Shown here piece by piece: positions 16,004-24,104 of a DNA stretch of 64,000 nucleotides. Position numbers and translations under genes: made by a program. Position 1 is the stretch's first letter; each line of letters starts with the position of its first letter. The DNA lies in NCBI RefSeq assembly GCF_001457775.1, contig NZ_CYSG01000006.1, positions 62,001 through 126,000 of the forward strand, written 5' to 3'. The stretch comes from Phaeobacter sp. CECT 5382 (GTDB lineage: Bacteria; Pseudomonadota; Alphaproteobacteria; Rhodobacterales; Rhodobacteraceae). A model generated the notes under the pieces. It was not told the DNA's origin, made no database searches, and saw only the letters and a program-made list of their open reading frames with translations.

Positions 16004-16750
16004 CTAGAGCTGAAGGTGAATATGATCGTCGTGCCGTGCCGCTCGGCAGCCTTGAAAGCGGATCTTTTCGCTGGTCAGACCCAGCGTTTTTCGCAGGTGC
16101 GGCTCGACAAAGATCTTGCTGATACGCCTGTCCTCAACAAGGGTCTGGATCAGCAGGCCTGTCCGATGCCGGTCCAGCGTATAGGGTTTCCACAAGCGCT
16201 GCACAGGTGCCAGATCCCAGCGCAGGCTGATCCAGCTGTCCGGGCAATCTGACGGTCCCGGCTCAAAGGCGAAATAGCCCAGCGGGCTGCGGGTCTGTCC
16301 CGCCAGAAAGGTCCCGCTCGCATCGCGATAAAACAACGCCAGATCGACCTTTTCGCCGTCATCATGGGACAGATGTGGAAGCAGCGGAAAGCCGGTGAGA
16401 AAAGGAAACCCTGCATCCAGAACAAGCGTTTGTGTGCCAGGATGTGCAGCGGCGACAGATGCCGCGACCTCTTGCAAGCTGGCTTTGAGCTCTGGCGTGA
16501 CATAGGTGCGATTTGTAGCGCAGTAAAACCAGGACTGCACCTGCAGGGGACCCTGTTCAAAACAGGACAGCGCGGTTCTGCCGACCAACGGCGCAATCCA
16601 GACCGCGAGGATTGCCAACCCTACATACAGGCCGCCAAAGGCCAGCAGGGGCCTGCGAAACAGCCGCGACAGTGCCCAGGCAATCCCGCCTAGCTGGGTT
16701 AGTGCGGTGAGGGCGACAACCGCGAGGATGTGAAAGAAAATACGCAGCAT
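16004..16750 (-). CDS. Membrane-anchored LAS-type metallopeptidase candidate
   Basis: A 248-residue protein with two N-terminal membrane helices (about 5-28 and 36-58) and an exported-looking domain. The domain has LSHDDGEKVDLAL (H129-x6-D136) and ends in HDDHIHLQL (H243, H245). The H-x6-D ... HxH arrangement is the zinc site of LAS peptidases (D-Ala-D-Ala carboxypeptidases, M15/M74 murein endopeptidases), so a cell-wall hydrolase role is inferred. Four Cys in the domain could form disulfides. The start at 16750 was chosen because the longer frame reads through the terminator of the upstream prenyl synthase gene. Function unproven. Confidence 0.7.
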   Translation of the reverse strand: MLRIFFHILAVVALTALTQLGGIAWALSRLFRRPLLAFGGLYVGLAILAVWIAPLVGRTALSCFEQGPLQVQSWFYCATNRTYVTPELKASLQEVAASVAAAHPGTQTLVLDAGFPFLTGFPLLPHLSHDDGEKVDLALFYRDASGTFLAGQTRSPLGYFAFEPGPSDCPDSWISLRWDLAPVQRLWKPYTLDRHRTGLLIQTLVEDRRISKIFVEPHLRKTLGLTSEKIRFQGCRAARHDDHIHLQL

Positions 16751-16803
16751 GAGGGAGCATTCGGATGCAGGGCAGGGTGGTCGCACCAAAGCACAAAAGA
16801 AAA

Positions 16804-16823
16804 CGCCCGCAAAGATGCGGGCG
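16804..16823 (-). terminator. Rho-independent terminator of the prenyl synthase gene
   Basis: CGCCCGCA (16804-16811) and TGCGGGCG (16816-16823) make a perfect 8-bp stem with a 4-nt loop; on the minus strand it is followed by TTTTCTTTTG. It lies 27 bp after the stop of the prenyl synthase gene. Confidence 0.85.
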
Positions 16824-16849
16824 CGTTTCAAAGTGTTGTCTCAGAGAAC

Positions 16850-17848
16850 CTAGTTCAGGCGGGAGACCACGTATTCTGCCAGATCGTGCAGCATCTGGCG
16901 GATTGGGTGCTCGGGCAGCGCATTCAGGGCCTCTGTCGCCTTCTCCGCCCAAAGCAGTGCGTCCTGGCGGGTGGCCTCCAAGGTGGCGTATTTCGCCATC
17001 AGCGCCAGTGCCTGCTCCAGATCACCCTCTTGTTGGCGCCCCTTTTCGATGGTGCGCTGCCAAAAGGAGCGCTCCTCGTCGGTGGCCTGCGCCACGGCTT
17101 TGATCACCGGCAGGGTCAGTTTGCGTTCGCGGAAATCATCGCCGACATTCTTGCCGGTGGCCTTGCTGTCACCTTGATAATCTAGCAGATCATCGGCAAT
17201 CTGAAAGGCAATCCCCAGCGCGTCGCCATAGTCGAACAGGGCCTTGATCTGGGCCGCATCGGCGTCGGCGATGACGCCGCCGACCTCTGTTGCGGCGGAA
17301 AACAGCGCGGCCGTCTTGCCGCGTACAACCTGCAGATAAACCGCCTCGTCGGTGGCCAGATTTGACGCAGCCGTCATTTGCAGCACTTCGCCCTCGGCGA
17401 TGGTGGCCGAGGCATTGGCGAGAATATCGAGCACCCGCAGCGAGCCGGTTTCGACCATCAGCTGGAAGCTGCGGGAAAACAGATAATCACCGACCAGGAC
17501 CGAGCTTTTGTTGTCCCACAGCAGATTGGCGGTGGGGCGGCCACGGCGCTGGCCGCTTTCGTCGACTACATCATCATGGAGCAGGGTCGCGGTGTGGATG
17601 AATTCCACCGTGGCGGCCAGTTTGATGTGGTGCTCGCCCTCATAGCCGCAAAGCCGCGCCGCAGCGAGGGTCAGCATAGGGCGCAGGCGTTTGCCGCCGG
17701 CCTCGACCAGATGTGCTGTCACCTCTGGAATGCGGGGCGCGTGTTTCGAGGCCATCCGTGTCTGGATCAGCGTGTTCACGGCGGCCATTTCGCCGCTCAA
17801 GGTAGCGGCCAGCAGTTCATGTGGCTTCTGCGTCTTGACTTCGTTCAT
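16850..17848 (-). CDS. ispB: Polyprenyl diphosphate synthase (probably for ubiquinone side chain)
   Basis: A 332-residue trans-prenyltransferase that condenses isopentenyl diphosphate units into a long all-trans chain. It has the first aspartate-rich motif LLHDDVVDE, GGKRLRPML, GDYLFSRSF and the second aspartate-rich motif FQIADDLLDY. This long-chain class makes the octa- to decaprenyl tail of ubiquinone; chain length cannot be read reliably. Start chosen at ATG 17848 (GGGAA upstream); 11 extra residues are possible. Divergent from the DUF2007 gene with 57 bp between. Confidence 0.93.
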   Translation of the reverse strand: MNEVKTQKPHELLAATLSGEMAAVNTLIQTRMASKHAPRIPEVTAHLVEAGGKRLRPMLTLAAARLCGYEGEHHIKLAATVEFIHTATLLHDDVVDESGQRRGRPTANLLWDNKSSVLVGDYLFSRSFQLMVETGSLRVLDILANASATIAEGEVLQMTAASNLATDEAVYLQVVRGKTAALFSAATEVGGVIADADAAQIKALFDYGDALGIAFQIADDLLDYQGDSKATGKNVGDDFRERKLTLPVIKAVAQATDEERSFWQRTIEKGRQQEGDLEQALALMAKYATLEATRQDALLWAEKATEALNALPEHPIRQMLHDLAEYVVSRLN

Positions 17849-17905
17849 TCCATTCCCGGCTTTCAGGCTCGACAAGGCCACGGCCTTGCCCTTAGATCCA
17901 TCCCC

Positions 17906-18127
17906 ATGAAAGAACTTCTGCGCAGCACCGATCCAACCGTCCTGGCCTTTGCATCCGCCCTTCTTGAGGGAGAGGATATAGACTGCTTTCAGATGGACGT
18001 AAATATGAGCATCCTCGAAGGCGGCATTGGTATTTTCCCCCGCCGTCTGATGGTGCGTGAGGCGGATTACGATCTGGCCCTGCGGGCGATGCGGGACAAT
18101 GAAATTCCCCTCGGCAACGAGAAATGA
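17906..18127 (+). CDS. DUF2007 family protein
   Basis: A 73-residue protein starting MKELLRSTDPTVLAFASALLEGEDIDCFQMDVNMS, typical of the DUF2007 (putative signal-transducing, PII-like) family: it binds no recognised ligand, and function is unknown. It overlaps the following methyltransferase gene by four bases (ATGA), so the two are probably coupled. Confidence 0.88.
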   Translation: MKELLRSTDPTVLAFASALLEGEDIDCFQMDVNMSILEGGIGIFPRRLMVREADYDLALRAMRDNEIPLGNEK

Positions 18128-18930
18128 CCGCCACGCCCTGTGACCCCTCTCTGTCGGGCGTCGGCTTTGCGCCTGATGCGCTGTCGCTGAATGATTTTCT
18201 GGGTGGTCGTGTCAGGCTGTGGCAGCCCTTGCAGGGCTATCGCGCCGGGGTGGACCCGGTGCTGCTGGCGGCGGCCGTGCCTGCGCGGGCCGGTGAACGC
18301 GTGCTGGAGCTGGGTTGTGGCGGCGGGCAGGCGCTGTTGTGCCTTGGGGCACGAGTGCCCGGCCTCATGCTTTGCGGTGTAGAGCTGCAGGCAGAGTATG
18401 CCGATCTGGCGCGGCGTAACGGGGCGCAGAACAACCAGCCGCTCGAGGTTTTCGAGGCCGATCTCAGTGTTTTGCCGATGGCGCTGCGTCAGCGCCAGTT
18501 CGATCACGTGCTGGCCAATCCCCCCTATTATCGCGCCGGTGCCCATAGTCCGGCCGAAGACGCCGGGCGGCAAATTGCATTGGGAGGGGCAACGCCGCTT
18601 GCGATCTGGATCACCACGGCGGCCAAACGGCTTGCGCCCAAAGGCTATCTTCACATGATCCAGCGCGCGGACCGTCTGCCAGAAATGCTGGTGGCCTGCA
18701 GCGGCTGTCTCGGGTCTGTCGAGATCTTGCCCTTGGCGGCGCGACAGGGGCGGGCCGCAGAGCTGGTATTGCTGCGTGCGCGCAAAGGCGGACGCGCAGA
18801 TTTCCGGTTGCACGGGCCGTTGATTCTGCATCAGGGCGACCGCCATCTGGCAGATGCGGAAAGCTACCGTGATGAAGTCGGCGCGATTTTGCGCCAGGGG
18901 GCGGCCTTGGTTTGGCCGACGCTTAAATAG
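18124..18930 (+). CDS. TrmN6-like tRNA/N6-adenine methyltransferase
   Basis: A 268-residue SAM-dependent methyltransferase: motif I VLELGCGGGQALLCLG (about 60-75), acidic loop GVELQAEYADLA, and catalytic NPPYY (about 136-140), the NPPY motif of N6-adenine methyltransferases. Closest in design to E. coli TrmN6/YfiC, which methylates A37 of tRNA1(Val). The target here is inferred from family only. Cytoplasmic. Coupled to DUF2007. Confidence 0.85.
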   Translation: MTATPCDPSLSGVGFAPDALSLNDFLGGRVRLWQPLQGYRAGVDPVLLAAAVPARAGERVLELGCGGGQALLCLGARVPGLMLCGVELQAEYADLARRNGAQNNQPLEVFEADLSVLPMALRQRQFDHVLANPPYYRAGAHSPAEDAGRQIALGGATPLAIWITTAAKRLAPKGYLHMIQRADRLPEMLVACSGCLGSVEILPLAARQGRAAELVLLRARKGGRADFRLHGPLILHQGDRHLADAESYRDEVGAILRQGAALVWPTLK

Positions 18931-19100
18931 GTATTTGGTGCCGGATGCGCAAGAATGGGCCGATTGATTTTCGCGTTTTGCGGCCAATTCACCCTTGTAA
19001 ATAGGGTTTTTGGCGGGCTTTGGCCGATATAACAAATTCATGACAAAAACTTTGCGCCTGCAGCGTGACAGACCGCGAAACTTGTGGTCCACTCATAAAT

Positions 19101-19120
19101 GGGCCCGGTGGTTCGGGCCT
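19101..19120 (+). other. Leader hairpin before ydcH-type gene
   Basis: GGCCCG (19102-19107) and CGGGCC (19114-19119) form a stem in the 5' leader, followed by TTTGTCTCGCTTT and then the very strong AAAAGGAGG ribosome-binding site. It could be an attenuator-like structure; no direct evidence. Confidence 0.45.
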
Positions 19121-19147
19121 TTGTCTCGCTTTAAAAGGAGGAACGCC

Positions 19148-19327
19148 ATGAGCCTCAGCTCGCATCTCACCGAACTTAAAAAGAAGCATGAGCATCTGAG
19201 TACGGAAGTAGAGCACGCCCAACGATCGCCCAGTACTGACGGGTTGGAAATCGCTGGGTTGAAAAAGCAGAAGCTAAAACTCAAGGAAGAGATTGAGCGC
19301 CTGTCGAGCGAAGCTGTGACTGCATAG
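19148..19327 (+). CDS. YdcH (DUF465) family small protein
   Basis: A 59-residue, charged, coiled-coil protein (MSLSSHLTELKKKHEHLSTEVE ... KKQKLKLKEEIERL) matching the YdcH/DUF465 family of short helical hairpins found in most alphaproteobacteria. Function unknown. An AAAAGGAGGAACGCC leader gives an unusually strong ribosome-binding site, and a strong terminator follows (19408-19437), suggesting an abundant monocistronic mRNA. Confidence 0.92.
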   Translation: MSLSSHLTELKKKHEHLSTEVEHAQRSPSTDGLEIAGLKKQKLKLKEEIERLSSEAVTA

Positions 19328-19407
19328 TTCTGCGTCATTTTCCTACGCCATGACAGCTTGCGCCATGAGGGTGTGACTGGCGTAACAGCGTTTACGGATA
19401 ATTTCCG

Positions 19408-19437
19408 GGGCTGCCAGATTTGGCAGCCCTTTTTTTG
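19408..19437 (+). terminator. Rho-independent terminator
   Basis: GGGCTGCCA (19408-19416), loop GATT, TGGCAGCCC (19421-19429), then seven to eight T residues. A textbook terminator 80 bp after the YdcH-type gene. Confidence 0.95.
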
Positions 19438-19492
19438 TTTGCTGATCCTGATACCGGAACTGACCCACAGCTGTGGCGGGCTTTGCGGCGGG

Positions 19493-20347
19493 TCAGCTGC
19501 TTTTGGCGGCGATCACAGCACCCAGGGTGATCAAGGCGGCAGCCAGGGCCAGCGCCCAGCTGGGATCGGCAACCCCAGCCAGCACCAGAACCAGCGTAGA
19601 CAGCAAAGGTGCCGCATAGGAACTGGTGCCCAGCATCTGGATGTCACCCTGTTTGACGCCGATATCCCAGACATAAAAGGCCAGCCCAACCGGGCCCAGC
19701 CCAAGCCCCAAAGTAGAGGCCCAACCCAGTGCGCCTTGCGGCCAGACAGTTTCTTCAACCGCGAAATGCAGTCCCCAGGAGGCGACGGCCGTGACGAGGC
19801 AAAACACCGCGACCGAACTGGTCGGCGCAGATCCCACAAGCCGCGACAGCACCGAATAGCTAGACCAGGTCAAGGCACAAAGGAAAGCCAACGCATAGCC
19901 GGTGGCATATTCTGCTTGAAAGCCGCCTGATCCACCGGTGATGATCGCTGCGGCCCCGGCAAAGCCAAGCAAAGCCCCCAGTAGATGCCCGGGGCGCAGG
20001 CGCTCCCCCGGTAATAGCCCGGAAAACAGCACGATCATCAGCGGCCAGAGATAGGCAATCAGCCCTGCTTCAGCCGCCGGGGCCAAGCGCAGGGCGGAAA
20101 AATACAGCGCGTGATAGCCAAACAACCCAATGGAGCCAAAGGCGTAGACCTTCCAGGAGACCTCACGCAGCTGCGCCAACCCACTGGTGCGGGCGGTCCA
20201 GACCAGCCCCAAGCTGCCGCCAATGGTAAAACAGATCGCGTTGAGCAAAAGCGGTGGTGTCGGGGCACTGCCCACGGTGAACAGGGCCAGAAGCGCCCAA
20301 AGCAGAACTGCGATGAAGCCAATGGCTGTGGCCTTTGAACGGGTCAT
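19493..20347 (-). CDS. EamA/DMT family transporter
   Basis: A 284-residue protein with about ten membrane helices in two EamA repeats (GFIAVLLWALLALFTVGSAP at the start; FLCALTWSSYSVLSRL opening the second half). Drug/metabolite transporters of this type often export amino acids or other metabolites; the substrate is unknown. The ATG at 20347 overlaps the LysR stop by four bases, so it is translationally coupled to, and probably controlled by, that regulator. Confidence 0.9.
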   Translation of the reverse strand: MTRSKATAIGFIAVLLWALLALFTVGSAPTPPLLLNAICFTIGGSLGLVWTARTSGLAQLREVSWKVYAFGSIGLFGYHALYFSALRLAPAAEAGLIAYLWPLMIVLFSGLLPGERLRPGHLLGALLGFAGAAAIITGGSGGFQAEYATGYALAFLCALTWSSYSVLSRLVGSAPTSSVAVFCLVTAVASWGLHFAVEETVWPQGALGWASTLGLGLGPVGLAFYVWDIGVKQGDIQMLGTSSYAAPLLSTLVLVLAGVADPSWALALAAALITLGAVIAAKSS

Positions 20348-21291
20348 ACTGCGGCGATCTCCTCGACGGGAATAATTTTGAAACCGTCTGATATATGCGC
20401 AGTTTTTTCGATCTCCGCCAGAAACCAATCGCGGAATGCCGCAATTTGTGGTCGCTTTTCTGCTCCGGGCAGGCAGAGAAAGCGAAACCGCGCTTTGGTT
20501 TCGATTGCCAGTTTGAACGGGGCGACCAGACGGCCTTCCTGAATGTCTTTGATAATCATCGGACGGCGCCCGAGGGCAACGCCCATACCGGCACAGGCCG
20601 CGTTGATCGCGTGATCCGCATTGGAAAAATGGGTGCCATGTTTGGGATCGAACGCGATGCCCGCAGCCCGAAACCAGGTGGGCCAGTCGCAGGGCGGCTG
20701 CAAGAAATCAATGGAATCGTCAAAGATCAGCGGTGCGTCAACCAGGCTTTCGGGAGTTGGGAATTGCGCTGCCAGCTCGGGTGTCATCACTGGCGTCAGC
20801 CATTCCTTGCGCACCGGTACCGAATACAGCCCGTCATCCTGACCGTAGCCAAAGCGGATCGCCACGTCGACGTCGTCGCGTGCCAGATCCATATTGCGCA
20901 GGGTGGCAGAAAATCTGAGGTCGATCTCGGGGTGGGCGCGGGCAAATTCATAGAGCCGCGGCGCCAGCCATTTCGCAGTGAGCGCAGGCCCCGCCGTCAC
21001 AGTCAACGACGAGTTGTCCTGCAGACGTCGGGTCGCCATCCAGGCGGCAGACAGCGTCTGGAAGCCTTCGCTGGCACCAGGGGCCAGGGTGCGTCCGGCC
21101 TCTGTCAGCTCTACCGCGCGGTTGAGGCGGCGAAACAGCGGCACACCAAGGTGTTCCTCAAGCGATTTGATCTGAAAGGACAGAGCGGCGGGGGTCACGT
21201 TCAATTCCGCTGCCGCCATGGCAAAAGACATATGGCGGGCAGCAGCATCAAAGGCGCGCAGGGCGGTGAGCGGAGGGAGACGATCAGACAT
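20344..21291 (-). CDS. LysR-type regulator (GcvA-like)
   Basis: A 315-residue LysR protein: N-terminal winged HTH (LTALRAFDAAARHMSFAMAAAELNVTPAALSFQIKSLE, residues 8-46), linker helix and a two-lobed effector domain. The HTH and the GVALGRRPMI segment fit the GcvA subgroup. Such regulators bind small effectors and often control a neighbouring transporter; here it overlaps the DMT gene downstream. The effector is unknown. A small ORF lies divergently at 21405. Confidence 0.92.
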   Translation of the reverse strand: MSDRLPPLTALRAFDAAARHMSFAMAAAELNVTPAALSFQIKSLEEHLGVPLFRRLNRAVELTEAGRTLAPGASEGFQTLSAAWMATRRLQDNSSLTVTAGPALTAKWLAPRLYEFARAHPEIDLRFSATLRNMDLARDDVDVAIRFGYGQDDGLYSVPVRKEWLTPVMTPELAAQFPTPESLVDAPLIFDDSIDFLQPPCDWPTWFRAAGIAFDPKHGTHFSNADHAINAACAGMGVALGRRPMIIKDIQEGRLVAPFKLAIETKARFRFLCLPGAEKRPQIAAFRDWFLAEIEKTAHISDGFKIIPVEEIAAV

Positions 21292-21404
21292 GTCAGATAA
21301 GTATTACTTAACTGAAGAGATGAAAAGACTCGTTTGTCCCTTTGGGTCTAAAACATCATATTGGCTTCAGATAGACAATTTTGATCCGAACGGAGGCCAA
21401 GACG

Positions 21405-21560
21405 ATGGGATACTCAGCAAACAGCAGCGTCAAGCAGGCAATGGAACGGGCACATACAGAGCGCAGCCGGGCGCTGTTTTCGGGCGTTTCGTGGTTGTTT
21501 CGGTTCCGTAAAACAGGGACCTCAAAAACTCCGGGTATCAGGTTTTCCCGCTGGGCATAG
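21405..21560 (+). CDS. Small basic protein with strong ribosome-binding site
   Basis: Fifty-one codons (MGYSANSSVKQAMERAHTER at the start) preceded by CGGAGG at good spacing and followed by a strong bidirectional terminator. The protein is Arg/Lys/Ser-rich with one hydrophobic patch (ALFSGVSWLFRF, residues 23-34), reminiscent of small basic proteins of the DUF1127 kind in size, though not by sequence. No function is assigned. Divergent from the LysR gene. Confidence 0.55.
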   Translation: MGYSANSSVKQAMERAHTERSRALFSGVSWLFRFRKTGTSKTPGIRFSRWA

Positions 21561-21586
21561 CGCGCATGTTCTTACGGGATGCAAAA

Positions 21587-21620
21587 GGGCCGGTCCATAT
21601 GGACCGGCCCTTGTTTGTTT
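21587..21620. terminator. Bidirectional terminator
   Basis: A perfect palindrome, GGGCCGGTCC (21587-21596) with ATAT loop and GGACCGGCCC (21601-21610), followed by TTGTTTGTTT on the plus strand and TTTTGC on the minus strand. It lies between the small ORF and convergent phaB. Confidence 0.92.
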
Positions 21621-21644
21621 ACAGCATTTGTCGCAGCAAAAGGA

Positions 21645-22367
21645 TCAGACGAAGAACTGACCGCCGTTTGCGCTGATGGTGGAGCCATTGATGAAGCCCG
21701 CATCATCCGCAGCCAGGAAGGCCACGCAACGGGCGATTTCTTCGGGTTCACCCAGGCGGCCCGTGGGGATCTGGCTGATGATCGAATCGCGCACTTTTTC
21801 GGGCACGGCCATAACCATTTCAGTTGCGATGTAGCCGGGGCAGATTGCATTGGCGGTGATGCCGGCGCGCGCGCCTTCCTGGGCCAGGGATTTCACGATA
21901 CCCAGATCGCCAGCCTTGGTCGCCGCATAGTTCACCTGAGCGAACTGGCCTTTTTGACCATTGATGGACGAGATCACGATGACGCGGCCGAACTTGCGTT
22001 CGCGCATACCGGGCCAGATCGGGTGTACCGTGTTGAAAACACCGGTCAAATTGGTGTCGATCACCTGCTGCCACTGCTCCGGGGTCATCTTGTGGAACGG
22101 CGCGTCGCGGGTGATACCGGCATTGGCCACGACAATGTCGATGGGGCCAAGATCAGCCTCGACCTGCGCGATGCCCGCCTGGCTTTCCTCGTAGGAGCCG
22201 ACGTTCCATTTATAGGTCTTGATGCCGGTTTCTTCGGTGAACTTTGCCGCCGCTTCGTCATTGCCAGCATAGGTCGCTGCGACGTTGCAGCCCTGGGCCT
22301 TCAGAGCCGTTGAGATTGCTGCGCCAATGCCGCGTGATCCGCCGGTGACGAGTGCAGTACGTGCCAT
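21645..22367 (-). CDS. phaB: Acetoacetyl-CoA reductase PhaB
   Basis: NADPH-dependent reduction of acetoacetyl-CoA to (R)-3-hydroxybutyryl-CoA, second step of polyhydroxybutyrate synthesis, and also the entry to the ethylmalonyl-CoA pathway. The 240-residue SDR has GGSRGIG (9-15), NAG (82-84), catalytic S133/S134, Y147 and K151 (YxxxK), and ends NGSTISANGGQFFV as PhaB proteins do. Downstream of phaA on the same strand, but a terminator between them suggests its own promoter. Confidence 0.96.
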   Translation of the reverse strand: MARTALVTGGSRGIGAAISTALKAQGCNVAATYAGNDEAAAKFTEETGIKTYKWNVGSYEESQAGIAQVEADLGPIDIVVANAGITRDAPFHKMTPEQWQQVIDTNLTGVFNTVHPIWPGMRERKFGRVIVISSINGQKGQFAQVNYAATKAGDLGIVKSLAQEGARAGITANAICPGYIATEMVMAVPEKVRDSIISQIPTGRLGEPEEIARCVAFLAADDAGFINGSTISANGGQFFV

Positions 22368-22512
22368 TCAGTATTCCTCCAGTTCGAGATTCTCTCGGTA
22401 ATCTTGCTATAGTTTGATAATGCTATACGCAACAATATTGCGCAATGGATTTTTGCCGCAATGCCGCGTAAATTGTCGCACCTGCAGCAAGCGATGATCG
22501 TACCAATAAAAA

Positions 22513-22531
22513 GGGCGCCAAACTGGCGCCC
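22513..22531 (-). terminator. Rho-independent terminator after phaA
   Basis: GGGCGCCA (22513-22520), loop AAC, TGGCGCCC (22524-22531); on the minus strand followed by TTTTTATTGG. It separates phaA from phaB. Confidence 0.9.
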
Positions 22532-22557
22532 TGTTCTATGTCAAATTGTGCACCCTT

Positions 22558-23733
22558 TTAGGGGCGCTCCAGGCACATGGCGACGCCCATGCCACCGCCG
22601 ATGCACAGGGTGGCAAGACCCTTTTTGGCATCGCGCCGCTGCATTTCAAACAGCAGCGTGTTCAGAACCCGGCAACCCGAGGCACCGATGGGGTGACCGA
22701 TGGCGATGGCACCGCCATTGACGTTGACGATGGCCGGATCCCAGCCCATGTCTTTGTTGACGGCGCAGGCCTGGGCGGCAAAGGCTTCGTTGGCTTCGAC
22801 CAGATCCAGATCGCCGACGGACCAGCCCGCTTTTTCCAGTGCCTTGCGGGATGCGTAGATCGGGCCAACACCCATGATCGAGGGGTCAAGACCGACGGTC
22901 GCAAAGGAGGCGATACGGGCCAGTGGCTGGATGCCGCGTTTTTCGGCGTTATCGGCGCTCATCAGCAGGGTGGCGGCAGCGCCATCGTTGAGACCGGAGG
23001 CATTTGCTGCAGTGACAGAACCGTCTTTGGTGAAAGCGGGGCGCAGTTTCTGCATCGCTTCCATGGTGGCACCGTGGCGGATGTATTCGTCCTGATCCAC
23101 GATGATGTCGCCCTTGCGGGTCTTGACGGTGAAGGCTGCGATCTCGTCGGCGAATTTACCGGCTTTCTGCGCCGCTTCGGCCTTGTTCTGGCTGGCGACG
23201 GCGAATTCATCCTGCATCTCGCGCGAGATCTGCCATTTTTCGGCAACATTTTCGGCGGTCTGGCCCATGTGATAGCCGTTGAAGGCATCCCAAAGACCAT
23301 CGCGGATCATGGTGTCGATGTATTTCATGTCGCCCATTTTGTGGCCGGCACGCAGATGCGCGGCATGTGGCGACAGCGTCATGCTTTCCTGACCACCAGC
23401 AGCGACGATATCGGCGTCACCCAGCTGAATATGCTGTGCGCCCAAAGCAACTGCGCGCAGGCCGGAACCGCAGACCTGGTTAATGCTCCAGGCAGCGCTT
23501 TCCTGTGGCAGACCCGCGTTGACATGGGCCTGTCGGGCAGGGTTTTGCCCCTGGGCGGCGGTCAGGACCTGGCCGAGAATGGTCTCGGAGACCTCGGACT
23601 TGTCGATGCCAGCGCGCTCTACAACGGCTTCGAGAACAGTGCGACCCAGATCATGGGCGGGGGTGTTGGCGAAGGCACCGCCAAAACTGCCGACAGCGGT
23701 ACGCGCGGCGGATGCAATTACAACATTGGTCAT
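22558..23733 (-). CDS. phaA: Acetyl-CoA C-acetyltransferase PhaA
   Basis: Beta-ketothiolase that condenses two acetyl-CoA to acetoacetyl-CoA. The 391-residue protein has nucleophilic Cys88 in [11 protein letters not shown], His347 in [10 protein letters not shown] and the C-terminal Cys377 in [10 protein letters not shown], the full catalytic set of biosynthetic thiolases. With phaB it feeds PHB storage and the ethylmalonyl-CoA pathway, whose mcl2 and mch genes lie 30 kb away in this window. A PhaR-type palindrome lies about 130 bp upstream. Confidence 0.96.
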   Translation of the reverse strand: MTNVVIASAARTAVGSFGGAFANTPAHDLGRTVLEAVVERAGIDKSEVSETILGQVLTAAQGQNPARQAHVNAGLPQESAAWSINQVCGSGLRAVALGAQHIQLGDADIVAAGGQESMTLSPHAAHLRAGHKMGDMKYIDTMIRDGLWDAFNGYHMGQTAENVAEKWQISREMQDEFAVASQNKAEAAQKAGKFADEIAAFTVKTRKGDIIVDQDEYIRHGATMEAMQKLRPAFTKDGSVTAANASGLNDGAAATLLMSADNAEKRGIQPLARIASFATVGLDPSIMGVGPIYASRKALEKAGWSVGDLDLVEANEAFAAQACAVNKDMGWDPAIVNVNGGAIAIGHPIGASGCRVLNTLLFEMQRRDAKKGLATLCIGGGMGVAMCLERP

Positions 23734-23858
23734 TTATGTGGGTCCTCTGCCATCAAATACTCTGCGGAAATGTGCCTCGGCTCTGGCCCGTCTTGTGGCC
23801 TGCTTTGGTACAAATCCCCTCCCTAATCTGGAGCCTCGTGTGGGCCAGACATAGTGCA

Positions 23859-23876
23859 TTGCTGCAGTTGCAGCAA
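23859..23876. promoter_or_regulatory. PhaR-type palindrome upstream of phaA
   Basis: TTGCTGCAGTTGCAGCAA is a perfect 18-bp inverted repeat containing CTGC-N4-GCAG (23862-23873), the consensus reported for the PHB regulator PhaR in Rhodobacter/Paracoccus. It lies 126-143 bp upstream of the phaA start, so PhaR control of phaA is inferred. Confidence 0.7.
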
Positions 23877-23937
23877 TTGACAGGGTGTCTCAGTCAGTGT
23901 GCAGGAGTCAACTGGCATATGCGCAAAAAGAAAAACA

Positions 23938-23962
23938 CCGCCTGTCGTAAAGTGACAAGCGG
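23938..23962 (-). terminator. Terminator downstream of the EAL gene
   Basis: CCGCCTGTC (23938-23946) and GACAAGCGG (23954-23962) pair over nine positions with one G-T; on the minus strand TGTTTTTCTTTTT follows. About 140 bp after the EAL gene stop. Confidence 0.75.
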
Positions 23963-24104
23963 CATGTGGTTGCTGCGATGCAGCGCCGATCAGGAGGTGT
24001 CGATCAGGTGGCCGTGTATCTGCGATAACATGGCTGTTACGTCTACCTGCCGCCGAGCATTGTCCCGCCGCCAGCCCGGATCCGTCGTCCGCAAGGCCCG
24101 GATC

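Larger units (their letters stand above)
23734..24104. other. Gene-free region between EAL gene and phaA
   Basis: No convincing gene. It holds the phaA upstream region with an 18-bp palindrome (23859-23876) and a terminator for the EAL gene (23938-23962). The rest shows nothing recognisable. Confidence 0.75.
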
